This document shows, in pieces, positions 24,782 to 37,819 of a DNA stretch of 64,000 bases (positions are counted from its first letter, which is position 1; every line of letters begins with the position of its first letter). The DNA comes from Phlegmacium glaucopus. Lineage: Eukaryota; Basidiomycota; Agaricomycetes; Agaricales; Cortinariaceae. A program made the translations under genes and the position numbers. The DNA is taken from assembly GCA_015039465.1 (NCBI GenBank), contig MU130299.1:439983-503982 (forward strand), in the 5' to 3' direction. Below the pieces are notes generated by a model. It was given only the letters and a program-made list of their open reading frames with translations, searched no databases and was not told the DNA's origin.

Positions 24782-26469
24782 ATGTTAACGGCTGGATGTA
24801 TTGGCTTTTTTCCTTTAACGACTCTTCTTCGGTTCTCCCTTCAAGGTGGCATTCAAACCAATCATATAGAATGAATTCGCAGATTTGACCTTCGTATAGG
24901 CTGAGTGTCCGTTCGTTATCTTTATCTGGCCTACTCTTCAACTCCTCTTGAATCAAAAGGTATTATCGGGATATTTTTAGTTCCAAAACGGTTGCTCTTC
25001 GAATGAAATCTGATAGACTAAAATATAGATAAAGTCCTACGTACAAAAAAATCAGACTTAATCAATAGATTCTGAGGACAGGGCTCGGGACATTCTCTGC
25101 CGTCAACAACAATATCGGTTGTCACCAGTGAGCATCCTGTCCGTTGTCGCGAATGGCGGCTTTCCCACTTTCAATTCTAGATGTCTCTGCGGCTTTACAT
25201 CTAATTCATCAACGAAGGCTATCTTCACCAACACTCGTGCAATATGCTTGGGACTCTGAAAGGCTGTCTTGAAGTTCCCTAATGTTAGTTTCCAAAAGCC
25301 CGATAGTCTTCTCCAAATCATCAACTTCCAATTTATGTTCCTGATTATTCGTCTTCGTTGCCTGTCGAAAAGGATGCGCAATAGTGTATTGGCCTGCTAA
25401 ACTTCTTTGTTGAGAGCCAAAATGATATATTCGAGCTTCTGGATTTGATCCATGCGTTTTCAAAGCCGGTTTTCCAGGTCTGATAAACGGGTCCGTCCTT
25501 TCCGTGAGTGCTTTGAGGCCTTCACGATTTTGATCCTGTCAATAGCGATCCAGCACTTCCCAATACCGTATTCAGGAAAGTCTCGTTAAGTCGCATGATC
25601 GATTGGGCGATTCGGCTGGTCACATCCTGAACTAGTGGACCACTGTGTCCTGATTCGGGACTTGCTTGTTTTGGATTCACTTGTCCACTGTTTTGTGCGA
25701 TCTGTTGACTGTTTGGACTTGCGGGCAGAGCGGCTGGGCGTACAATATCAGATAAGCCTGACGAAATCGCCAAGATAAGCGTGTAAACCCATGAGACTAT
25801 GTATATGAGGGGGTCCATTAGTGGCGTTGACACCCGCGATTTAGCTGAGTCGGTCTTGCCTTCAGATGGTGGGGCAGAAGAAATAGATACTGGGCTCCAA
25901 CTCTTTCCCCCTTCTTACCAAGGAAAGCTCTGCCCCGCGAACCAAAGAATCGGGTACAAGAATGAGTTGCCATATGATGCCTGATCACCCCATAACATCT
26001 GTGGGTATCAGTTAATGCCTACTAGTAGATGGAATTGAGTCACATCGAGGGATGGCTGGAGTGAACCTGCCATATTGTTGCTGACCTCGACCATAAAACA
26101 TTATCCTTCTCCAGGCATTGAAAGATTTCACTGTAGAACAACTGTTCTGACAAAAAAGGCAACCAGACTTCATTGAAACTAAAGGGCTTTTTTAGCCCGT
26201 TCTCAGAGTACTTAGGTAGAAGGAAAGCAAGAAAAGAGATGTAAGGAGTCAAACCAGAATCTCCCTGGTGGAGTAGTCCAATATGACAGGACTGTGGTAA
26301 TTTAAACGATGGCTCGGAAACGCGTCGAGCAAACACGCGGCGGAAGCAACGTTGATGTGTATTACCTTGCTGTAAAGCAAGGTTTCTCCAGGGTCTAAAC
26401 AAAACATTCCCCCCCTTTTAGCAAATACAAATAAATAAAGTAGGGAGTCGTTCATGGCTAAATCTCTTA
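24782..26469. other. Mostly non-coding; weak coiled-coil frame on minus
   Basis: A minus-strand frame at 25209-25463 reads KLEVDDLEKTIGLLETNIRE, a plausible coiled coil, but neither start, stop nor splicing can be settled. A small frame with a hydrophobic N-terminus is listed separately at 25522-25818. From about 25980 to 26469 nothing was recognised. Confidence 0.35.
25522..25818 (-). CDS. Small protein with N-terminal hydrophobic segment, doubtful
   Basis: A 98-codon frame from the ATG at 25818 (MDPLIYIVSWVYTLILAISS) to the TGA at 25522. The first 20 residues look like a membrane anchor or signal; the rest is polar. I see no family. It may be an exon of a larger gene with the coiled-coil frame downstream at 25209-25463, or chance. 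Confidence 0.3.
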   Translation of the reverse strand: MDPLIYIVSWVYTLILAISSGLSDIVRPAALPASPNSQQIAQNSGQVNPKQASPESGHSGPLVQDVTSRIAQSIMRLNETFLNTVLGSAGSLLTGSKS

Positions 26470-26748
26470 CAGCTACATGCAAAAACCTAGGAACCCCTCG
26501 ACATTTCAGCTCATGCGCCAATGTTTATATAAACAACCGTTTTTGGTATCCTAACATGCTAAAAGTCCTGTTTCGGTAGTGATGGAGGGAGCTTGGGGCG
26601 GTTGAAGGGTTCTAGTGCCCTAACTCCACAACATGTGTCATTATGCTTGGAGACAACGCGCGTTCAAGCTACCAAAAGTAGGTTGTTTGTACAAACAGAG
26701 GCGCACAAACTGATTTTCGAGGGGTTCCTAGGTTTTTGCATGTAGCTG
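26470..26748. mobile_element. Tc1/mariner-like MITE, 279 bp, TA target
   Basis: The ends are a perfect 31-bp inverted repeat (CAGCTACATGCAAAAACCTA then GGAACCCCTCG) flanked by TA on both sides. The repeat continues imperfectly inward to about 65 bp (shared TCAG, TGCGCC, GTTT). The CAG start and TA duplication fit Tc1/mariner-type elements. No coding capacity. Confidence 0.85.
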
Positions 26749-27399
26749 TAAAAGCACCAAAATGATGTAGATGATTACCAATCCCCTTCGCTGCTTAGTT
26801 GATTTTATCGTTCAGAATCGTGACATGCGACTTAACCACCGTCCACGGTTGTTCACAACCCCTCTCACCTACCATCCAGTGACTTATCACTCCGATCGCA
26901 AGCACCGTCTAGCCACATTTTCTGCTTTACTTGTTCGCAACTTCTTCGTCTTCAAAACGTTGACCGATCACTCTGATTGTGATCGTCGACTCGCAGCATC
27001 TTCCACTTCCCTTTTAGACCTGGTCTCTCCATCTTTCCCCTTCCACGATTTGCGATTCCAGCTTGCGAACAGCTGTTAATCATCAGCTATGCGCCCGCCA
27101 GTCCAGGTAGAGCACATGCTATAAATCTGTGATGATGTGTGTCTCCACCATATAATATACCCCTTTCTAAAAAAACTCAATGTACTTGTCGAAACACAGT
27201 GCGTGCAACGAAAACATCTCACCATATGCTGAACAATGTGTGTTTAAACACGCCTTTCCCCTCTATCAACATGCTCATGACTGAGATGAACGCTCACAAA
27301 TCACTCTACTGCGGTAGGGACCCCTCAGTTGTGCCATTTCTACCCTTTACTAATGATTGTTCCTCTTCTAGATATATCCCTGAACATCTGCTATTCCAT

Positions 27400-30300
27400 T
27401 TAGTCCTGGTGTCCATTTTCTTCATGTTTCACTTTTGTGCTTCTATCCAACTCCTCCAGCCTTGTCATTTCCCATCTCAAATCTTCAGAGGGATGATGCA
27501 TGAACAGCCCAGGATCAAAATCCCTCAATATCCGAATTGTTTTCCGTCCCCTGCTCCTAGAAAGAGCAACGTACACGCTAAATGGCGACAGGCTCCCTGA
27601 TGGGGGCTTTGCAATGTCAACAATGACATATTCCAAAGTTTGACCTTGCGCCTTGTAGTCCGTAAAGGCATATCCTGGAACGATCGCTATCTGTCTCCTC
27701 TCAATCTTCACTTTCTGCCCATCCACCTCCACGTTGAACCTGAGGAGTGTAGGTGAAATCGGAATGATTCCCAGCGTGACTCCGTTGAAAGTTATTTTAG
27801 GCTGTAAATCTGGTCTGAAATAGATTACCGAAGGAGGAAAATGCAGTCGAACATTGCCCTCATCATCAGGACCGGTGTTTCTTTCCCTCGGATCCAACAC
27901 AATCCCCTCCACCGTGCCACGTTGTTAAGTTTAAGACAAAGAGGAGAAGTCACGTCGGAGTTACTCCGGAACAGTAACCCGGAAAGGACGTTGGCCTCAG
28001 CGTGTGTGCTGTGCCGCCCAGCTCCTAAGGTGTCCTGATTTCGGAACGGAAGAAGAAAGTAACAAGTCGGAAGACCTCAGTGACTTAGAGGAAAAACAAG
28101 AGGAGGGAAACTAAGTTGATATTCGAACTGAGGGAAAACATACAAGTTCGAGTACTTTAAATATAAAAGAAATTGCAACCAAAATATAGAATATAAATAT
28201 AAGTGCTGCGTTCTGCTCCCGGAAAAGGTCCTGCATTCTTGGGTGAATAATCCATGGCGGGTTTGCTGACTGATGATGGGAAAGATGATGACAAAGAATA
28301 GTGGTAGTGGCGAAGGAGTGGTAATGGGTTTGGAGAGACGTCGGAAGAGTCGGAATGATACGGAAAAGTCTCGGAGTCGGACGTAGGCGGAGTAGAACCG
28401 GAAACAAGGGAGAGTACTGGAAAGGAGTACGGACTACTGGAGACAGCTCCGACGGAGCTGGACCGGAGTAACGTAAGACGGAATGTAACACACATGTACC
28501 ATTTGCAAGTTCTGCATCTGTCGCGATGTTCAAGATTACCATTGCCTTCATGCCCACCGCCAACTCTACCCGTCTCTTCAAGTTTTTGGTTGCATCGTCC
28601 TTCAGGCTTGCTACCGCGAGCCTCGTGGACCTGTTTGGAATCTCTCCTGACTCTGTAATCGTGTCCTCTGCTGTGATGATGTATTTTCTGTTTCCAGAAG
28701 ATTGACAGTGTCTATCTAACGCGGTGGTGTTCCACATATCCTTTACAGCATTTCTAGGTGTAATGAGCATAGCATCGCACCAGGGCGCCTTGGAGAAGTT
28801 GGGCATTTCACACTCAGGATTCGTCAAAACTAACCTTTGAACTTCTTGGATGTCCTCTTCGGTACACTCCCCGACTCGTAGTCTGCTTAGTATCCCAGTC
28901 CATACATCATCCACAACCCTCATTTGTTCCTGTAAGATCACCACCTTGTCGTACTCCATAAATATTGATCTTCCCTTCAGAGCGTGTGCGTTGTCTGTTT
29001 CAGGCCGATCACAGTATAATGCCGCATTTGGATTGTGTACAGGAGGAAACTGGTGAAAATCGCCAAAGTCCACAATGTCCATCCCTCCAAAACATTCAGA
29101 ACCTTTGCCAACTCCCTCAGTCCCTCTTACTCTTGAGACAATTTCTGATCCTCTGTACTTCAATTGCTTTGTGCACATAGATATCTTGTCCGTTATCAAG
29201 AACTGACAACCCTCAATGTTTTGTTTTCTTCGTTTCTGAACATCCTGGTTGGCACTATCCACCCAATTGTTTTTCCCTGGTTTTTTGATGGGTATTCCCG
29301 CCCATGAATGGTATGTTTGACCACCAATTATTACTGCTGTGACTCCTGATGTTCCACACTTAGTGAGCTTATTAAGCGAGTGTCGGGCTTGAAAGGTTTC
29401 GGTTATTGCTCCTATCAACATCAATTTTCCGGTCCCACCATGACCCAAGACAAGCATTCTGAGCTGAGGAGTTTCCTGTCCTATTGTTGATGTGAGCATG
29501 CTGCCTTTATGTTGCCATGGAACCTACCTGCTAATCGTTTAACAAGCTGCTTCTCGATAATGTCATGTGCACGCCTTTGGTCCACATTCAACATACTCCT
29601 TTTTGGGCGTGAGCTTTCATTGGTCTGGGAGATCTTGGATTGACCTGTCAGGAGCATGCTGCCATCTTGTGATTGTTTGACGCCCACATCTATGACCCTG
29701 CACATGGGCACCCCAACATCGCTGTCTGCAAACAATGTTGGCACGGCATCATCAACATCCCTCCTAGTCGCATTCTTCAACTGCTCCTCCCACACGTGAA
29801 ACATGGCCAGTTCTCTTTCTTCTGCTATTACCGCCCCTGGCAGGTACACGGTCTGTGGTCTCGCCTCTGAGAATATTCCACACTTGATCACCGTGTACAT
29901 CGATAGCTCGGCATAGATCCACTCTCTGGTCGCACCCCTAGCGTCATATGCAAACTCAATGTCCTCTTCGGTTATCTCTTGGCATTTGGAGTTGTAAGCG
30001 AGTGCACTTGTTGTCAGGTCCTCTGGACACGCGTCTTCCTCAAAGTCAATGGTTCTTTCATTAGCGTCGAGCCGCATCTCTTGTTGCCAATTTTTTGCAG
30101 CATCGCAACATTCATAATAATACTGAATATTTTCGACGATGTCCCGAATTTTTTTGCCTGCGCCTTGTAAGAACCTCTCAAAGCTCTCATCAAATGACTC
30201 TAAGCCTGTTTTCAGATCGGAAAGATCCTTCCAAGGCTTCGAGAGAGCAAGCATGGCTGCACAATACACCTCCCTGTCGCATGCTCTGTCGTTTCGTGGC

Positions 30301-30710
30301 ATCCAGCTACCCATGAACTGTGGTAGCGTTTCATGGCCTTCCGTCCGAAAAATGCGACAGTGACCGGTCTTGTTAAAACCCTGTTGATATTGAACACATC
30401 TGTTCAGAGGGCGTCTAGGTGGTCTTGATATTTCATTGGCCACCATTTGTTCATCGTCTGTGTCATTGTGTTTTTTGGATTTTCCATCGTACGTGTCGAG
30501 AATGAAGGTAAACAGACTCATTTCAATGATTTCTTCCCCATGAAACATGTACTCGTGTAACTGATCTTTCAACGTGATAACTCCAGAATCCATCGTAATT
30601 ATATGATTGCGAGCGCGTTGAATGTCTTCAGATGCACCTTCACCTCTGGTCATTATACAATCGTCAGTATACAATTTATGAAGAAAAATAACTAATATTG
30701 GCCTTCTCAC
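27400..30710 (-). pseudogene. Helitron PIF1-like helicase half, split by solo LTR
   Basis: Segments: 30710-29481 (linker region, starting after a probable intron with donor GTGAGA), then after a frameshift 29499-28491, then 27922-27400. Walker A reads GHGGTGKLML: the serine after GK is leucine (codon 29422-29424). Walker B reads FLITDKISM: the expected glutamate is lysine (29185-29187). Both changes should abolish ATP hydrolysis. Later motifs are present (FGDFHQFPPV, QEQMRV, GYAFTDYKAQGQTLEYVIVD, VYVALSRSRG). The LTR lies between ELANGT and GTVEGIVLDPRE. As a helicase it would have unwound the transposing strand; it is now inactive. Confidence 0.8.
27923..28490 (+). repeat. Solo LTR (568 bp) inside the Helitron helicase gene
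   Basis: Starts TGTTAAG and ends GAATGTAACA. Flanks are CACGT (left) and CACAT (right), a 5-bp TSD with one mutation. Family members are at 41888, 44775 (inverted) and, degenerate, 1824. An 8-bp stem (CAGCTCCG/CGGAGCTG) lies near the right end. Confidence 0.85.
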
Positions 30711-30714
30711 CTCT

Positions 30715-33700
30715 TTTTCCTCAAACCAGGATATTTCTTTTTAAGTGCAGATATGATTGCGTCGGTATAAATCAAGACATGATGATGGGACTCAAATCGA
30801 TCTCCCCATCCCATCAGGTAGCTTATGACTTCTGGACCACTGAACTCCTTTTTATGTGCTAGTGTGTTCACACATCATTGAATTAAGTGTCTGCTAACAT
30901 CCGTTAGGTCCCTCCGTCCCTTTTCCTCCACATTATGAAATGCAACCTGTTTCACCAATAAAGCCAACACATTGGAAGAGTGTTGTTGCTTCTTGCTTGC
31001 GTAATTGGTAATGTACCATGTTAATACACCCTTTATATCATGATTTGCTTGGATAGACATCAACAATGGAGGATTCCAGTTATTCAAGAAGCCACACAGC
31101 CGCTTAGGGCCCCAAGCCCCTCCACTATCAACCCAGTCATCAGATGCCAATGCAAATGGCGTGCGACGCTTGCACTGGAGTCGACCTTTTACAACCTTCA
31201 GACAATTGGTCATGGAGCAACTGTGAAGTTGTGTCGTACGTGCAAGCTCCAACTCCATAGCTTTCATCGACTTAGCCTCCTCGGGTTTTCGTGGATCCAG
31301 GGGTCGGGAGTAAGACACAGCATCTACTTTATGCATCGCAACAATGTCCTCTGCAAGCCTTCCATCGATATCCGCTCGTATTGTCGATTTAATGAAATGC
31401 TTTACTTTTTCGCGGAAAGTGTTGTCCTTCAATGCTCATCTCAGCTCTTGTGCAGTCGGCGCCCCTTCCAACCATAATAACAAATGCAAATGAAGTGAAC
31501 CCCTGCCTTGCGCCTCCACCGTACCTATGTAACTCTTCACGAAACCAAATATGCCTTCCTTCCTTCTGATAGTCCCATTCTGTTGTTTGGCAATCCCGAC
31601 CAACACCTCAAGAATTGTTTTGATGATAAAGTGAAAAAATCTTGCAGAGGCATAGGGATCTGATGCTATTTTGAGAGATCTGTCGGCGCTATCAGGTCCT
31701 GCCGTGTTACAGAATGCATCTAAGTCGATATTGACCCCAGCAAACACTTGGGCAATAGGATCTTGCATATCTGAAGGATTGATTGTCACCCAAAGACTGG
31801 GAGGGTTATGGAGAATGTTCGTTCCCCAAATTTTGCCTCTGATCAACTTGCGAGATTTGTCTGATCCTTGAATTTTCGTCTTGACAGTGCTTAGAAGACT
31901 GAGAAACATTTGAATTGCTGGATTTGAAAATGGTACTCCTCGAGTCTCTTCCTGACTGGCCTTGGTGAGATCATCCATAGTTATAGAAGAAAGGATGTGC
32001 TGATTCTGAAAGTAGAACTCCTTCTTCATTTGAATGCATGATGCTCGACAGACCTGCCTCTTCTGGCAGACACCAAACACTTGAAAAGGAAAATGGGGGT
32101 CTTTTTGGAAACATCAATCTTCATAGCGCAACGCCCACCGAACATGAACCTCATATGGCACATTCACCTCACGCTCGACTTTGAAACCTCCTTGCCCATA
32201 TGGGAAAAGCATAGGGAAACAACCTAAAAGGTGGTTGGCATTACTGGGGCCTCCATTGTTTCGCTGCCCTGTTGCCGTGTCTATCCTGGCGTATTCATTG
32301 ACAAATGTGCTCCCCCTCCTTATCATGTAATCCTCCTCCACCCTAGATTCACAACAATTGGCTAATGCATGCGCCATCAGTTTGGACTCTGTGACTTCAA
32401 CCCCATCAACATCAACCACACCCAGATGTGCAAGAGGCACCACGTCTGGTTCTTCATCTGGATTGTGAGGATCATCCATGCCTACCATTGGCTTGTAAGT
32501 CAACCGCATCGATAATTCTGGTGATGCTTACATATATCTTCCTCATCACTCGAACCACCGTTCGCTTCTGTTTTTTTTTGGGGGGGGGAGCGGAAAGAAG
32601 TAAGCAGTTACCAGCCATCATGAACAATCATGCATACCTTGATCATTGTCAACAGCTTCATCCCCCTGGGGAGGAACATATCCATCCTGCTCTGCATATA
32701 ACATGCTAATGTCCGTCGAATGTTTGGCAGTCGCCAACAGTTCGTGTGGCACTCCATCTTCTGGCAACTCAGCCAGTCGCAAAGAAGATATTGTTATATC
32801 CTTGTATAAAGGATTATTTTCCTTTAGCCACTCCAAAGCTTTTTTAACATGCATTCTCCTAACCCAAAGCAAACTCGGCATGCTCCTCTCTGGAAGGTTT
32901 CTGGGACCAACAAACGTTATGCCTATAGTGGCCGCAAGAACTTTGGCTACTGGTGGCATCAGTGAGCCGTCAATCATGGATACGATCTGCGACTGATCTA
33001 ATTGATAGGTGGAAACATTGCCTTTTAGACCACTGTGCATCTGCCATTTGTCCCAGTAATGTGCCCTGTTGAAATTTATTGAACCCAGTAGTTAAGTAGT
33101 TGATAATATTATTCACGTTTGGCCAGCGCGGGTCTAGCGCTTGCAAATGAGTGAGTAAAACGGTACACTACTACTACTACTCATACCCTATTGTGCTTAC
33201 TAATCATTCCTAATCAGGAAGACCTTTTCTAATGCTTGAAAATATTCAACATGCCCCTCTTTTTTTTGGATACAGCTTGATGACATATGCAACAGGAAGA
33301 TATTTCGCTATGAGTATTCGCTCTGGAAGAGTTAAGAATGCTAAGTCGTGTGGAATTTGTCCAATCCATAGATTATTGGCAAGTGCTAGCATTGGAAGAT
33401 TATTGGCCTTAAGTGCCCTAACACAATCATTGCATAGACGTCCAGATGTTTCATTAATCATCCCTTGTGGGTGGAGTAACTTGCCACGATAGATGTTGTG
33501 TTGTGGATGGCTTTGCGCAGACCTCAAACGATGTGGATTTGGGATACAGTCAATGGGGAACTGGGTTAAGATGTTTACGGGTGTCTCCTGAGCACATGTC
33601 GCGCAGATGCCAATAGCCACAGCTGTATTGCTGGTTCAATCTATGAATTGCGACCTGACGCTATCAATGATGTCGTTGGAAGGTGCGCTCATGAAATGGC

Positions 33701-34104
33701 CTTGACATAGATTTCGGATACTACAAGTCCTCTCCTAGACGATGACCATTGTCATGACTTCTTTCTACATCACAGCGTCCTTTGGTGGTTTGGACTTGTT
33801 GAATAAGTGGAATCTGAGGCCTTGGTTTCCGAGCATACATCCGGTCTCCTCTCTGGATTGCTTCTACAATCTCATCACAAATTTCAGCCTGTATCACACT
33901 CGATGCTCGACTAATAAGGGTATATATTGCCAAATGCGTTGTCGAAGTCAAACAGCTGAAATGTTGTTGACAGGTCTTTCTTAAATTTGCAATTGAATAC
34001 AGGTGTAACACCTCGTGTACATTCTGCCCATCAAAGAATGTGAGCGTGTTGTTGATGGTGTGTCTCCTTTTTAACATCATGAATGAATGTTTACTAGTAG
34101 CCAA
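30715..34104 (-). pseudogene. Helitron Rep half: N-terminal domain and rolling-circle nuclease
   Basis: Minus-strand pieces in order: 34104-33721 (MATSKHSFMMLKRRHTINNT), 33620-33246 (a cysteine-containing domain, AIGICATCAQETPVNILTQF), 33040-32618, 32509-32114, 32080-31436 and 31432 to about 30715. The HUH motif is GSLHLHLLLW, with histidines at 31490-31492 and 31484-31486. The two-tyrosine motif is WYITNY, with tyrosines at 31013-31015 and 31001-31003. These residues cut and join DNA in rolling-circle transposition and are intact. In-frame TGA codons at 31436-31438 (after PTAQELR) and 30875-30877 (after SRHLIQ) are each followed by the expected continuation in the same frame. Some of the other breaks may be introns. 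Confidence 0.8.
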
Positions 34105-35613
34105 AGTTCATTTACCTCTTAACTGTGTCTGTATTGGAGCTCAATGGAGATGTCGCTTCGTTCGATGCAGTTAAAGTGTTTGGAAAGCTAGCGTGTGTTG
34201 TCTCGGAAGCGCTGCCACCTGCCATCAAACGTGCGTCCCTCCCCCATAACACTGATTGCACACTGTGGCGAACAGCAGATTGTGTGTCCAAGTCGAGTGA
34301 TGCAATCAACTGATACAACTTTTGTCATGAACAGATTCTTGCCCATGGTATTCTCGGCTGTATATTACATATCAATCGAATGTCGTTCACACTGGCTTTC
34401 TCCATCTCCTCATGGATGGGAACCCCATCGATGAATGTCCAGTGGCTTAATATCTCGCTTTCAATTTCACAACGTAAGCTATATAGTAACAAAATTTGCA
34501 GGCTGAAACACTTATTTACCTATCCTTGAAGGTCCCATTTCCTAACATTCTTTTATATAACCAGAGGATGTTCTGCGCAACTCACATGCACTTGGTAGCT
34601 GTCAATGAGAATGATGTCAAGGTTTGTTGGACCCTATTTACTACCCAACGGTGTAAAAAAGTTATGAATGCTACCCCCTTTCCTTTCATTCTCATCATTG
34701 CAAGCCAATCACTCTGGTATGGAAGACACTGATATAGACCTCGTTCACAAGCAAATCAGATCTCAAGTGCCGGTATGTTTCCAAAACAAAACAAAAAACT
34801 TTTATCATGGGCTGAACCAGAACTCTGTGTTAACAGCAAACAGACGTCTACTATGGTCTCTTGCTGGGTACATGCACTTCCAGATTTCATATTGTCTCGG
34901 TGCCAGTTGACTTTGGAGTGAAATTCCCATGGAAGCCTCAAGATATGGCGATACAACGATGGGTGGCCATGGACTACTATGGCAATCAAAATGTCATAGA
35001 CTTAAGCCAAAACTTCGTCCCACTACCCAGAATTGACATCACCGAAGCAGATGAGGACATTGTCTATTGCTTAGTGATGGAGTCTCAGGTACATTGATTT
35101 ATCTGTTCAATCTTGATACCAATGTATGTTCATTTTTTTTCCATTCACCCACCAATTCTGTTCAATTAGCCCCAAGCCGACGAGACCAATCATTGTGATT
35201 GAAATATTTTCTTGGAAAATGTATTCCCTTACTCGGCCGACCCTGGTGGGGAAACCTGTTGATTCTGAAGTGGAGCAAAATGAAAGGAATGATGGATATC
35301 CGCAGTCATGAAATTCCAGAACTCCATCAAAACCTTGAAATGTATGTACAATGCGCTCAACTTTCAGCTGCCCTTTTTTTAAAAATAAATAAATAAATAA
35401 ATTATTAAACATTATTTTAGGTTTTTCAAGCATGCCTTCAGGAGATAACATGAGCACGATCTGTAGAGCAATTCAACTCTTACTAAACTGAAATAAAATA
35501 TTTAACCATCGCTTTCTTGTCCACATCCTAACACCATGAATCAAAGCATTGTCCGATGTTCCTCATGACTGCGCCAGAAAACCGCAACAGCTTGCTCCAC
35601 ACCCAACCCTGCC
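34105..35613. other. Helitron flank and unrecognised coding-like fragments
   Basis: The first 200 bases may hold the Helitron gene's true N-terminus. A plus-strand stretch around 34860-35095 has a coding look (FHIVSVPVDFGVKFPWKPQD, PLPRIDITEADEDIVYCLVM) but no family was recognised. It could be relic gene DNA carried by or flanking the transposon. Confidence 0.35.
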
Positions 35614-36533
35614 ATGGCCGTCTTTCAAGTTGCAGAGTTACTGACCAGTATCGCCTTTCATTGTTTGTGGGCAACATTAGTCAATCTCAGCCATGGCAAC
35701 ATCTATGCCAGCAGAACCATTCAAGCTTTAATTCGACGACACATCAATGCCGTTCTCACACCTTTCCTCGATGACATTCCATCCTTCTTCATGTTAACAA
35801 GAGACATCAGGGCTGCAGTCATTGGTTCCACCGCTTGGAATGTTCTGAGTATTGATAATGTCAAACCTAGGGACCTAAACATTGTCGTCCCTAATGGATC
35901 ACAATACGAGGTGGACAGGTTGAAGGCATACCTCACCTGCTCGGGGTTGACCATTGATTTCGATGGGCATCCAAGTGCACCTTACAACAAGTGTGCGACT
36001 CGGTTTATAAAATTGAGTTGAAACTCAGTAATCCTCTCCTTATTGAGATACCTTTCTCTTTTACTCAGCAACATCACATTTAGGGTGCAATGACTACAAT
36101 CACACTTTCCAAAATGTCATCAATTGTCCCCGTCCTTGTATCCTCATCCTTCACGTCTCAATACAACATACTGACACCTACTCATTTGTATTGCTTCTAT
36201 CCTAACCTGTTATCATGACAAGAAGCAGTCTGTGGAATGGTTAGGATCCATTGAAGTGAAGTTATCCGATTGGCTACATGTGGCATTCAATGCATCGGGG
36301 CATACTACCCACAAAATTCACCATGTGGAAATAATTGCCCATGCATCTGGAGACGAACTAATAAACTTGAAGGTATGGCAATGATGCATTGGGCAGCTTT
36401 TGATGATAGCGATGGATGTGGCACCTCGTGCTTGTCAATGATTGACATTGGAGCTTTGGATTTCAAATGGAGACTTGGCTTGCAGTGTTTCAACCCCAAA
36501 TGTCCGAATAGTACAAATGTAACTTTGCCCTAA
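35614..36533 (+). pseudogene. Decayed nucleotidyltransferase-like orphan gene
   Basis: The frame 35614-36021 includes RDIRAAVIGSTAWNVLSIDN followed by KPRDLNIVVP, close in layout to a basidiomycete-specific family with GS-A-x-x-V..P-x-D-L-D/N-x-x-V-P, which resembles the GS...D-x-D site of nucleotidyltransferases. A later plus frame (36270-36533: NCPCIWRRTNKLEGMAMMHW) fits the same family's C-terminal part. The two are separated by several frames and stops that one or two introns do not explain. Family naming is tentative. Confidence 0.45.
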
Positions 36534-37305
36534 AATGTTTGACATTGAATAATCAATAAATAATGGGCAACCGAGGAGTACAACTCGTCAGAAGCATTGT
36601 GTCTCCTCTCAAAAAAATTATGCTTGAAGTAGCTTATAGACGTTCAGGAACATGAAATAAATTAAAAAGTTGACGGGAAGAAAGCCTAATGTGATCTTGC
36701 AAATATGAGCTGCTCACGTTTGAAACACTATACCCACAAAAGAAATCATGCATTTGGAACGATGGAAGGTTTTAACAATTGCCAATGCTGAATGATATTT
36801 TTAACAAATTCCTCGTCCAAACAATCATCTGCCTTTAGGGAACGCAGATCAAAAGCTTCCATCCAATACAACTGAATCACAACCGTCTTTGAAAAAAAGC
36901 CAATGATGAAACATAACAAAACTTACCCTCAAGGATGTAGAAACACAGCAGCTAACATCCAAGCACCAAAGTTTGACAGTTGCCATCACAAACGAACCAA
37001 TATCTGAGGAAGATAAAGGCAAGTTATGAATGTCATATTGGCCGTAGGTCGTAAATGCCAAGCGGTCATTCGAACTTCGCCATTGAATATGCTAGCTCAT
37101 TAACAAATAAGCAGGCTTTTAAGTTTAGGATTAATGATGGACCTGGGCATGGATAGAGTTGTCCAACCTGTCACTTTCCTCTATCCTCTGTAATGTATCC
37201 AACTGGTGATGAAACATGTCTGCAAATGTTGAGGGAGATTGAAATGGACCAATATTAATACATAAATACTTTATCACTCATTATCTTCAAGTTGACAGCT
37301 CTGTG

Positions 37306-37504
37306 GACAGCTATGATTGATGCATGAGACATATGACACCAGAACATCCCCACACCCCCTGTTTGATGCCCCTGTCCCTGTTTTAGGCACGCACCAGTCA
37401 TGCTAGCAACCACCCCTCAACAGAGGCTTTTTTTTTTGATTTTTATTAACTATAGACAGCTATGATTGATGCATGACACATATGACACCCAGGAACATCC
37501 CCAC
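37306..37504 (+). repeat. Pair of about 50-bp direct repeats
   Basis: GACAGCTATGATTGATGCAT...ACATCCCCAC occurs at 37306-37353 and at 37455-37504 with a few differences, separated by about 100 bp that includes a T-rich tract. Confidence 0.8.
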
Positions 37505-37639
37505 CTGCAACAACCTCCTGGGAGGTATTTTTTAAAATCTTAATTTATTTTTATTTTAGTTGGTATTACTATGTATATTAATGTAATAATAAATCAATAA
37601 TGCATATTGCCAACCGAGAGGAAAAAAAATGAGGAAATT

Positions 37640-37819
37640 GAATGGATAAAACATGAATTTCAAGAGTTTCTATTGGTTCAACAGTTTGAACCAGTTCTAG
37701 AACCAAACAGAACCAACAGAACCGGCTCTGGTTCAGTTCAGCCAGCAACCTTTCAGTTCGGTTCTCGGTTCTCCAAAAATAGTTGAAGAACCAAACTGAA
37801 CCAAACTTTGGCATCACTA
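37640..37819. repeat. Fragment related to the end of the KDZ transposon
   Basis: The stretch ends CAAACTTTGGCATCACTA, matching the KDZ element's right end (CGGACTTCGGCATCACTA at 49683-49700). Inside are the same kinds of short subterminal repeats (GAACCAAAC, GGTTCAGTTC, CGGTTCTCGGTTCTCC). I could not find a left end or a matching 8-bp flank, so it may be a truncated non-autonomous copy. Confidence 0.6.

Larger units (their letters stand above)
27400..34104 (-). mobile_element. Decayed autonomous Helitron
   Basis: A RepHel gene on the minus strand spans this range: N-terminal region, Helitron-like Rep with HUH and two-tyrosine motifs, then a PIF1-type helicase. It is broken by two in-frame TGA codons, a frameshift, active-site substitutions and a 568-bp solo LTR. 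I could not place the 5' TC end (probably above 34.3 kb) or the 3' hairpin/CTRR end (probably 26.8-27.4 kb), so the true element is longer than listed. Confidence 0.8.
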
